Under the pieces are notes generated by a model, which ran no database searches, was not told the origin of the DNA, and was given only the letters and a program-made list of their open reading frames with translations. The position numbers were made by a program, and so were the translations under genes. Positions 1 to 4,827 of a stretch of 8,549 bases of DNA are shown here, piece after piece (the stretch's first letter is position 1; the number at the start of each line of letters is the position of its first letter). This stretch comes from an uncultured Shinella sp. (lineage in GTDB: Bacteria; Pseudomonadota; Alphaproteobacteria; Rhizobiales; Rhizobiaceae), in contig CAMPIK010000081.1 in the NCBI GenBank assembly GCA_946886325.1, positions 1 through 8,549 on the forward strand. Direction: 5' to 3'.

Positions 1-2
1 GC

Positions 3-18
3 CCCGGCGCCTGCCGGG
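3..18 (-). terminator. Hairpin just past the lipoprotein stop codon (possible terminator)
   Basis: CCCGGC and GCCGGG form a perfect 6-bp stem around a 4-base loop. It begins 4 bases after the minus-strand stop at 23-25. On that strand only two bases follow the stem before the window edge, so the T-run needed for an intrinsic terminator cannot be checked. The position is right for one; the call is an inference. Confidence 0.3.
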
Positions 19-22
19 TCGA

Positions 23-358
23 TCACTTCGCCGCGTCGAGAACCTTCTCGCAATGCGACGGCCCGCCCTTGGAGTCAGGGCGATCGACCACGGTGCGGAT
101 CTTCTGGATATGATAGTCGCTGCCGACGGTCAGTTCGACCTGGCAGGCCCGTCGGTTGATGTAGCCGCCGCGCCAGCCGTAGAGCGTCGTGCCCCCGGAG
201 CCGGCAGTATCCGACAGCGGCGGACCATAGGCAGCGAAGAAGCTGCCGGCCGGCTTGCCGGCCCAGCGGGCCTGCAGCGGCGTGGCCGGGCCGCTCGTCG
301 TGGAGCAGCCGGCAAGGGCAACGGCGAGGCCGGACAGGACAATCATGCGAAGGTTCAT
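23..358 (-). CDS. Small secreted lipoprotein, function unknown
   Basis: This 111-aa protein opens with a lipoprotein signal peptide: a short basic n-region (MNLR), a hydrophobic stretch at residues 5-14, and the lipobox L15-A16-G17-C18. Cys18 should be lipidated, and Ser19 at +2 favours the outer membrane by the usual Lol sorting rule. The mature part is about 94 residues, with aromatic/glycine patches (W32, FFAAYGPP at 40-47, LYGWRGG at 59-65) and two further cysteines, C72 and C103, that could form a disulfide in the periplasm. The F..YGPP...Y.W spacing loosely recalls small BamE/SmpA-like lipoproteins, but no family is assigned. The ATG at 356-358 is chosen because AGGGA lies about 8 bases upstream. 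It diverges from the ybaK-like gene across a 235-bp gap in which no convincing promoter was found for either strand. Confidence 0.8.
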   Translation of the reverse strand: MNLRMIVLSGLAVALAGCSTTSGPATPLQARWAGKPAGSFFAAYGPPLSDTAGSGGTTLYGWRGGYINRRACQVELTVGSDYHIQKIRTVVDRPDSKGGPSHCEKVLDAAK

Positions 359-593
359 CGTGCTGTATCCCTGATTGCGATCGAGCGCTGGAAATCCGGC
401 TCTAAACGGTCTCCTCCGCTCTACCGCAGTGCACGGGGGAGGGGAATCGGCTGCAATGAAACTTTTGGTGGATAGCTGCAGGCAACGGACGGGATATGCG
501 AAATTGCAACAGTTGCGCCGCGCCCGTCCGACGCGAATGGCGGCCGCTCCGTCGGTTCTTGCGACACTCGTCCGGCCGGGTTAACGATTGGCG

Positions 594-1058
594 ATGAGCA
601 TCGAGTCCGTCCGGGCCTTCTTTCAGGCCAATGCCCCCGAAATCGAGATCATCGAGACGCCGGAAAGCTCGGCGACGGTCGCGCTGGCCGCCGCCGCGCA
701 TGGCGTGGCCCCCGAGCAGATCGCAAAGACCATCTGCCTCCGGGTCGGCGAAACGGTTCTGCTGGTCGTGGCAAGCGGCACCGCCCGGCTCGACAACCGA
801 AAATTCAAGGACAGGTTCGGCGGCAAGGGCCGCATGCTGGATGCGGAGGAGGTGGTCGCGATGACGAGCCACCCGGTCGGCGGCGTCTGCCCCTTCGGGC
901 TGCCAACGCCATTGCCGGTCTATTGCGACGAGTCGTTGCGGCAGTTTGCGGAAGTCGTACCGGCCGCAGGGGCGACCAATGCCGCTGTCCGGATCGCTCC
1001 GGAGCGCATGACCGAACTCACCGGCGCCGAATGGGTCGATGTCTGCAAGCAGGACTGA
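594..1058 (+). CDS. YbaK/ProX-family aminoacyl-tRNA deacylase-like protein
   Basis: The 154-aa single-domain protein belongs to the YbaK / prolyl-tRNA synthetase-associated domain family, whose members hydrolyse mischarged aminoacyl-tRNAs in the cytoplasm (trans-editing). Family signs are the AKTICLR segment carrying the conserved lysine K45, the strand LLVVASG (56-62), the LDNRKFK segment (66-72), the glycine-rich GGVCPFG loop (96-102) and the late GATNAAVRI strand (126-134). The length is typical of a free-standing family member and no synthetase domain is attached. The preferred start is ATG at 594. A TTG two codons earlier (588) is in frame but has no better ribosome-binding site, and neither site is strong. 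The amino acid and tRNA edited cannot be read from the sequence: free-standing members differ (Cys-tRNA-Pro, Ala-tRNA-Pro and others). Two hairpins follow the gene. Confidence 0.88.
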   Translation: MSIESVRAFFQANAPEIEIIETPESSATVALAAAAHGVAPEQIAKTICLRVGETVLLVVASGTARLDNRKFKDRFGGKGRMLDAEEVVAMTSHPVGGVCPFGLPTPLPVYCDESLRQFAEVVPAAGATNAAVRIAPERMTELTGAEWVDVCKQD

Positions 1059-1089
1059 GGCGGCGAGCCTTTAATCCTTGGCGGTCGGA

Positions 1090-1130
1090 GGAAGCCCGAA
1101 CCGGGGCTGGGGATAAAGGTCCGGGCTTCC
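1090..1130 (+). repeat. Inverted repeat, 13-bp arms with one mismatch
   Basis: GGAAGCCCGAACC (1090-1102) and GGTCCGGGCTTCC (1118-1130) are reverse complements except at one position, with a 15-base loop. It starts 31 bases after the stop of the ybaK-like gene. No T-run follows on either strand, so a simple intrinsic terminator is not shown. It may be a 3'-end stabilising structure, or half of a two-palindrome intergenic element together with the hairpin at 1153-1182. Confidence 0.6.
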
Positions 1131-1152
1131 CGCCGTCGCACCGCACTGCGTC

Positions 1153-1182
1153 GGCGGAAACGTTCTGAGGAACGTTTCCGCC
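1153..1182. repeat. Perfect 13-bp inverted repeat with tetraloop
   Basis: GGCGGAAACGTTC (1153-1165), loop TGAG, then GAACGTTTCCGCC (1170-1182) is a perfect palindromic stem. It sits in the convergent gap between the ybaK-like gene and the minus-strand proline-rich gene, so it could end transcripts from both sides. No uridine run follows in either direction, which argues for factor-dependent termination, an RNA-stability role or a dispersed palindromic repeat rather than a textbook terminator. Confidence 0.65.
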
Positions 1183-1267
1183 ATTCTCAAGCAATTGAAA
1201 TAATAAGTCTTTTCCAAACTTTAACCGGACGTGTCGGAACGCTTGTTCTGTGCCACGTTGGGGCAGG

Positions 1268-1468
1268 TCAGGCTGCGCCGGCGGGATCGCCGATCGGCAG
1301 CAAGGCCGGGTCGTTCGGGTTGCGGCTATCTTCCGGCTTCTTGATCGGAGGCGTCGGCGGCTTCTCCTGCCCGCGATCCGGCAGGCCTGGCGTCTGCTGC
1401 GGACCGAGCGGCGTTTCGCCGGGTGTCGGGTCGGGGTTCCGGTCGGCAAAGGGCTGGGAAATGCTCAT
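1268..1468 (-). CDS. Small proline-rich, probably disordered protein
   Basis: This 66-aa protein contains 17 prolines, few hydrophobic residues, no cysteine, no membrane segment and no signal peptide. Runs such as PGETPLGPQQTPGLP (16-30) and PPTPPIKKP (37-45) indicate an extended, disordered chain. Function is unknown. That it is a real gene is well supported: AAGGAG (1475-1480) stands 6 bases before the ATG at 1466-1468, and a perfect EcfG-type promoter (GGAAC-N17-CGTT) lies directly upstream with room for a 5' leader of about 20 bases. Such promoters are used by the extracytoplasmic sigma factor of the alphaproteobacterial general stress response, so the inference is a cytoplasmic protein made in stationary phase or under osmotic, heat or starvation stress. 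It is transcribed away from the neighbouring 74-aa gene and towards the ybaK-like gene. Confidence 0.82.
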   Translation of the reverse strand: MSISQPFADRNPDPTPGETPLGPQQTPGLPDRGQEKPPTPPIKKPEDSRNPNDPALLPIGDPAGAA

Positions 1469-1495
1469 GGTAGGCTCCTTTTCGTTCGAGTGAAA

Positions 1496-1521
1496 AACGA
1501 AGCCTGCGCCGATATTGTTCC
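1496..1521 (-). promoter_or_regulatory. EcfG/RpoE2-type general-stress promoter
   Basis: On the minus strand GGAAC (1521 to 1517) is followed by exactly 17 bases and CGTT (1499 to 1496). This matches the known EcfG/RpoE2 consensus GGAAC-N16/17-CGTT of alphaproteobacteria. The -10 element ends 27 bases before the ATG of the proline-rich gene, which leaves a short leader containing AAGGAG. Motif, spacing and placement all fit; promoter activity is inferred. Confidence 0.75.
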
Positions 1522-1648
1522 GCGCGCTGCCGCAGCGATGCGACCTACGTCAATATGCGTAAAACGAAATTCATCAGAAATGAACAGAGTTGTGGATTTT
1601 TGTGCAACTTGGTGTTTAAATGCCCTCAAAACACAGGGGAAATCAGAA

Positions 1649-1873
1649 ATGTCGAGAACGCCGGATGAATGGGCGCGCCTCCTGGGCAGTGCGCTCGACA
1701 AGATGCAAGCCGCAGATTGCCGAAAGTCGGCACCAGGATTGTCGACCGATTGCCTTCGCGTCATGTCGGAAACGATCGCCTGCGCGATCGCCGAAGCCCG
1801 CGTGGAATTCCACATGGAAGGTGGAACGCTGCACGACGACGGCGGATTGAAGACACACCGTTTGCACGCGTGA
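1649..1873 (+). CDS. Small protein of unknown function (74 aa)
   Basis: The start is ATG at 1649, with AGGGGA 8 bases upstream (1635-1640). An open frame extends further 5' but crosses the AT-rich region before this start and lacks a supporting site. The 74-aa product has two predicted helices: residues 5-21 (PDEWARLLGSALDKMQA) and about 31-55 (a helix carrying C35 and C45), followed by a polar, glycine- and histidine-rich tail (HMEGGTLHDDGG, 55-66). Three cysteines (24, 35, 45) are present, with no signal peptide or membrane segment, so it is probably cytoplasmic. I do not recognise the family. The upstream 180 bp is AT-rich and shared with the divergent stress promoter. A weak candidate, TTGTGG (1590-1595) 17 bases before TGTTTA (1613-1618), could serve this gene. 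Confidence 0.7.
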   Translation: MSRTPDEWARLLGSALDKMQAADCRKSAPGLSTDCLRVMSETIACAIAEARVEFHMEGGTLHDDGGLKTHRLHA

Positions 1874-2065
1874 GCGCCATCGTTGGCCATCACAGGGTCT
1901 GGTTGCCTGCGGCGGCCGGACAGTCCCTTCTCTTTTGTCCAGTACGTCATAGTTAATTGCGCCGCCCGGCCGCATGCGCCACAAAAGCGTATTGCTGGCC
2001 ACAGACAAGGGCGCCGGCGACTGGAAGACAATGCGCTTCCGCCCTCTAGTTTAAGGAGATGCGGC

Positions 2066-2293
2066 ATGTCAGCAATGTTGAAATTGACCTGGTCGGATAT
2101 GGAAGATAGCTGCGTGATCGACCCGCAGCACGTGAACATGCTCGTCGGAATTCTGGAGCGTGTCTGCGCGGACAAGGGCATGGCGCGCGATGGCGACGAA
2201 GCCGGGCTTCTGGCCTCCAGGCTGGTCAATCTCTTTCAGGCGGGCGTGACGGACGAGCAGGCGCTGTTCGCCGTCGTGACAGGGCGGAAATGA
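2066..2293 (+). CDS. Small protein of unknown function (75 aa)
   Basis: AAGGAG (2053-2058) lies 7 bases before the ATG at 2066, which fixes the start; a later ATG at 2075 lacks such a site. The 75-aa product begins with a beta-like segment (MLKLTWSDMEDSCVIDP, 4-20), then helices at about 21-38 (QHVNMLVGILERVCADKG) and 43-59, and ends with the short acidic helix VTDEQALFAVV (61-71). It is soluble, acidic overall, and has no signal peptide or membrane helix. I do not recognise a named domain; the compact size suggests a small folded protein restricted to rhizobia and relatives, which is an inference. It lies 192 bp after the previous small gene, and I saw no convincing promoter or other structure in that gap. 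Confidence 0.78.
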   Translation: MSAMLKLTWSDMEDSCVIDPQHVNMLVGILERVCADKGMARDGDEAGLLASRLVNLFQAGVTDEQALFAVVTGRK

Positions 2294-2311
2294 AGAGAAC
2301 GCCCGCCGCGG

Positions 2312-2342
2312 CTTGAATATGGCGCGGGCGGCCCCATATAGG
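2312..2342 (+). promoter_or_regulatory. Candidate sigma70-type promoter upstream of a terminator
   Basis: CTTGAA (2312-2317) followed by CATATAG (2335-2341) resembles the rhizobial housekeeping pattern CTTGAC-N17-CTATAT, with 17 bases between the hexamers. Initiation would fall near 2348. No open frame of useful length begins between here and the terminator at 2418-2443, so the promoter would make a short RNA or the leader of the 68-aa gene. The match is partial, especially in the -10 element. Confidence 0.4.
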
Positions 2343-2347
2343 GATCA

Positions 2348-2443
2348 GTCGATCTTCGTTTCCGGTCGTTGACCACGGATGTACTGGCAGCGGCCGTAGA
2401 GACGGAGAATCGGGAGAGGTCGGGTTCATACCCGGCCTTTTTT
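2348..2443 (+). ncRNA. Candidate small RNA or attenuated leader, about 95 nt
   Basis: The interval is bounded by a sigma70-like promoter (2312-2342) and an intrinsic terminator (2418-2443). The start is only estimated from the promoter spacing. Inside, CCGGTC and GAC(CA)CGG around GTT (about 2362-2378) can form a small bulged hairpin. A purine-rich stretch (GAGACGGAGAATCGGGAGAGG, about 2399-2419, written here as a region only by its character) could be single-stranded and available for pairing. It does not match any rhizobial small-RNA family I can recall with confidence. The alternative is a 5' leader of the 68-aa gene, whose start codon lies only 39 bases beyond the terminator with no other visible promoter. 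Confidence 0.4.
2418..2443 (+). terminator. Intrinsic (Rho-independent) terminator
   Basis: GGTCGGGT (2418-2425), loop TCAT, and ACCCGGCC (2430-2437) make an 8-bp stem with one T-G wobble, followed directly by six T residues (2438-2443). This is the textbook form. It ends a plus-strand transcript: either that of the 75-aa gene, 124 bases upstream, or a separate small RNA. Because the 68-aa gene starts at 2483, the terminator may also attenuate that gene. Confidence 0.82.
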
Positions 2444-2482
2444 CGTTTGCGGCCACGGCTGCGAGGAATGTGAGGAAGTCGA

Positions 2483-2689
2483 ATGGAATCGTCCGCAAAG
2501 CAAACGTCTGCACCGAAGAAGTCATCGTCGCAGAAATATGACGATACGACGGCCGCGGCACTCGATATCATCGACAAGGAAGCGGACGCGCGCGAGCGCA
2601 AGACCGCCCGCCTGAAAGCATTGCGTCTGGCGCGCGAGGCTGAAGAAGTCGTGGCAGCGCCTGTGAAGAAGAAGCGCGCCAAGGCCTGA
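2483..2689 (+). CDS. Small basic lysine/arginine-rich protein
   Basis: The 68-aa product carries 11 lysines and 6 arginines. Its N-terminus (1-20) is polar and serine/lysine-rich. The central part (22-56) should form one long charged helix containing DKEADARERKTARLKALRLA (31-50). The C-terminus ends KKKRAKA. GAGGAA (2472-2477) sits 5 bases before the ATG at 2483. There is no signal peptide, membrane segment or known domain. Composition fits a nucleic-acid-binding or ribosome-associated protein, but that is only a guess from charge. An intrinsic terminator ends 39 bases before the start, and no separate promoter is visible in between, so expression may depend on read-through. Confidence 0.75.
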   Translation: MESSAKQTSAPKKSSSQKYDDTTAAALDIIDKEADARERKTARLKALRLAREAEEVVAAPVKKKRAKA

Positions 2690-2737
2690 GCGGCCCCAGG
2701 GTTCGAACCGTGCGGTGCAATTAAATCGTCACCGCGC

Positions 2738-2762
2738 TGAACAATCAGGGTTTCCGCACGTT
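2738..2762 (+). promoter_or_regulatory. Near-consensus EcfG/RpoE2-type promoter of the BON gene
   Basis: TGAAC (2738-2742), 16 bases, then CGTT (2759-2762) differs from the consensus GGAAC-N16/17-CGTT by one base in the -35 element. The distance from CGTT to the start codon of the BON gene is 28 bases, almost the same as at the perfect promoter of the proline-rich gene (27 bases). The matching layout raises confidence that the site is used. Confidence 0.5.
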
Positions 2763-2790
2763 CGCCTCTCGCCCAACGGTGGAGGTTGTC

Positions 2791-3066
2791 ATGGTGTTCA
2801 AGGAAAGAACGTTCAACGGTCGCGATCCCGAGCATTTCGACGGACCGCATCCGGCGTGGCTGGAAGGGAAGGTCGCGGAAGCACTTGCCGCAGCCGGCGA
2901 TCTCGATGCCTCCGGCATCAAGGTCACCTGCGTCGAAGGAGCCATCATCCTGACCGGCAGCGCCGGGTCGCAGGAAGAGGCGATCCGGGCCGTGCAGGCG
3001 GCTGCAACGATCGACGGGGTGACTTCCGTCGATAACCGGATTTCGGTCATTTCCGCGATGGAATAG
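2791..3066 (+). CDS. Single BON-domain protein
   Basis: The 91-aa protein consists of one BON domain (about residues 24-88) behind a short charged N-terminus. The domain pattern is clear: a leading helix (LEGKVAEALAAAGDLDAS), strand IKVTCVEGAIILTGSAGSQ (43-61) with the family's G-x-I-x-LTG core, helix QEEAIRAVQAAAT, and the closing GVTSVDNRISV (76-86). BON domains bind phospholipids or hydrophobic ligands and often occur in stress proteins such as OsmY and Kbp/YgaU. Here there is no signal peptide, so the protein should be cytoplasmic. ATG at 2791 is preferred over the in-frame GTG at 2779 because GGAGG (2781-2785) would be the ribosome-binding site. A near-consensus EcfG promoter lies just upstream, which suggests stress induction. 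The acyl-CoA synthetase gene follows closely on the same strand. Confidence 0.88.
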   Translation: MVFKERTFNGRDPEHFDGPHPAWLEGKVAEALAAAGDLDASGIKVTCVEGAIILTGSAGSQEEAIRAVQAAATIDGVTSVDNRISVISAME

Positions 3067-3169
3067 CGTTTCGGTGGCCCGCGAGCGGTATGCAGCGAGC
3101 ATGCCCGTTGCTTCCCACCCGTCGAAAATGTTAGGTGCAGTGCAGCAAGGGTGGAGACTGCGCCGGGCG

Positions 3170-4810
3170 ATGCTTGACGAAAAGCCAAGTTATGAAGCGC
3201 TCTATCGGGATTTCCGGTGGAGCATTCCCGAGCGTTTCAACATTGCCCGTGCCGTCGCCGACGATTGGGCGGCCCGCGATCCGGACCGCATCTGCCTCGA
3301 ACATTTCGAGCCCGATGGCCGTCACCGGCGCATGACCTACGGCGCGCTTGCCGCGCGCTCCTCTTCCCTGGCCCACGGGCTCTCCGAAAAGGCGATCGGC
3401 GCGGGTGATCGCGTCGCCATTCTTCTGCCGCAGGGCTTCGAGACCGTCATCAGCCATCTCGCGGCCTACAGGATCGGCGCCATCGCTGTTCCGCTGGCGC
3501 TGCTCTTCGGGGCGGAGGCGCTGGAGTACCGGCTTCGCCATTCGGGCGCCAAGGTCGTGATCACCAACCGCTTCGGTCTCGAACGGCTCGCCCCGATCCG
3601 TGCCGATCTGCCGGACCTCGATCTGGTTGTGCTTGTCGACGATCAATCCGAGCCCGGCACCCTGTCCTTCCAGGCGCTTTCCGAAAACGGCCCTCAGTTT
3701 TTCCCGGCAATCGACAGTTCGCCCGATGATCCGGCGATGATGATCTACACATCCGGCACCACCGGCCCGCCGAAGGGCGCGCTGCATGGTCATCGCGTGC
3801 TGCTCGGGCACCTTCCCGGTTTCCAGATGCATCACGAATTCCTGCCGCAGCCCGGCGACCGCATCTGGACGCCGTCGGACTGGGCCTGGGCGGGCGGCCT
3901 GCTGAATGTGCTTTTGCCGGCCCTGCTGCTCGGCGTTCCCGTCGTCTCCTCGCCCGGCCAGAAGTTCGATCCGGAAATGGCCTGCCGTATCATGGCGGAG
4001 ATGGATGTGCGCAACGCCTTCATCCCGCCGACGGCGCTCCGGCTGATGAAAAGCGTCGACGATCCGCGCGGTCGCTACGGACTGAACCTGCGCACCGTCT
4101 CGTCGGCCGGTGAGGCGCTCGGCCGGGATGCCTGGGAATGGGTGCGCGATGCGCTCGGTGTCACCGTCAACGAATTCTACGGCCAGACCGAATGCAACAT
4201 GGTCATCGGCTCGATCGGCAAGCTCGGCGTGTCGCGGCCGGGGCCGATCGGGAAGGCTATACCCGGCCACGAGGTTGCAATTATCGACGGGAACGGCCGC
4301 GTCCTGGGCAGCAATGTCGTCGGCGAGATCGCGGTCCGCCGGCCCGATCCGGTGATGTTCCTCGGCTACTGGAACGACGAGGCCGCCACCCGGGCGAAGT
4401 TCGCCGGCGACTGGCTGCGCACCGGCGACCTCGGCCGCATGGACGACGAGGGCTACATCACCTTCTTCGGCCGCGAGGATGACGTGATCACCTCATCGGG
4501 CTACCGCATCGGGCCGAGCGAGATCGAGGATTGTCTCGCCGGCCACCCCGCCGTGCGCCTGGCGGCCGCCATCGGCAAGCCCGATCCGGTACGCACCGAG
4601 ATCGTCAAGGCCTATGTGGTGCTGAAGCCGGGTTATCAGGCGGGCGAGGGCCTCGCCGAGGACATCCGCCAGTGGGTCAAGGGCCGGCTCTCGATGCACG
4701 AATATCCGCGAGAGGTCGAGTTCGTCGAGTCGCTGCCATTGACGACGTCAGGCAAGGTGATCCGCCACCTGCTGCGCAAGCGCTCCGTTGAAACGGCGAG
4801 GAGCGCCTGA
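3170..4810 (+). CDS. AMP-forming acyl-CoA synthetase, medium-chain type
   Basis: A member of the ANL superfamily that activates a carboxylic acid with ATP and transfers it to CoA. With the start at 3170 it has 546 aa, the usual length. Motifs in order: P-loop YTSGTTGPPKG (193-203, K202), PSDWAWAGG segment, EFYGQTE (335-341), TGDLG with ribose-binding D420, hinge region GREDDVITSSGYRIGPSEIE (434-453), and TSGKVIR with catalytic lysine K529. All are intact. YGQTE instead of the tryptophan-bearing acetyl-CoA synthetase version points to medium- or branched-chain substrates; the exact acid is unknown. The start is uncertain: GTG 3074, ATG 3101 and ATG 3128 are also in frame. ATG 3170 is preferred because the protein then begins close to the SYEALYRDFRW segment, as I recall for relatives; GGTGGAG lies rather far upstream. 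It may be co-transcribed with the BON gene. It converges with the next gene across 17 bases. Confidence 0.9.
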   Translation: MLDEKPSYEALYRDFRWSIPERFNIARAVADDWAARDPDRICLEHFEPDGRHRRMTYGALAARSSSLAHGLSEKAIGAGDRVAILLPQGFETVISHLAAYRIGAIAVPLALLFGAEALEYRLRHSGAKVVITNRFGLERLAPIRADLPDLDLVVLVDDQSEPGTLSFQALSENGPQFFPAIDSSPDDPAMMIYTSGTTGPPKGALHGHRVLLGHLPGFQMHHEFLPQPGDRIWTPSDWAWAGGLLNVLLPALLLGVPVVSSPGQKFDPEMACRIMAEMDVRNAFIPPTALRLMKSVDDPRGRYGLNLRTVSSAGEALGRDAWEWVRDALGVTVNEFYGQTECNMVIGSIGKLGVSRPGPIGKAIPGHEVAIIDGNGRVLGSNVVGEIAVRRPDPVMFLGYWNDEAATRAKFAGDWLRTGDLGRMDDEGYITFFGREDDVITSSGYRIGPSEIEDCLAGHPAVRLAAAIGKPDPVRTEIVKAYVVLKPGYQAGEGLAEDIRQWVKGRLSMHEYPREVEFVESLPLTTSGKVIRHLLRKRSVETARSA

Positions 4811-4827
4811 GAGACCTCTCTGAGCGC

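Noticed and set aside
1229..1258. Imperfect inverted repeat (ACGTG ... GAAC-gctt-GTTC ... CACGT) after the proline-rich gene.
   Set aside because: Arms are interrupted by unequal internal loops and no T-run follows; too weak to list as a terminator.
1465..2229. A 254-codon minus-strand frame covering two small plus-strand genes.
   Set aside because: It runs through the AT-rich promoter region and both genes with strong ribosome-binding sites, and its translation shows no domain or signal.
2379..2399. A six-codon ORF (MYWQRP) between the candidate promoter and the terminator, which could be an attenuator leader peptide.
   Set aside because: No ribosome-binding site precedes it and it has only one Trp and one Tyr codon, with no run of regulatory codons; no amino-acid biosynthesis gene follows.
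2700..2711. GGTTCGAACC, which resembles a tRNA T-arm and might mark a tRNA end or attachment site.
   Set aside because: No acceptor, D or anticodon arms fit on either strand, the preceding sequence is the 68-aa coding region, and there is no integrase or direct repeat.
3131..4270. A 379-codon open frame on the minus strand, opposite the acyl-CoA synthetase gene.
   Set aside because: The plus strand carries every ANL motif in order; the antisense frame has an arginine/glycine-rich composition typical of a shadow.
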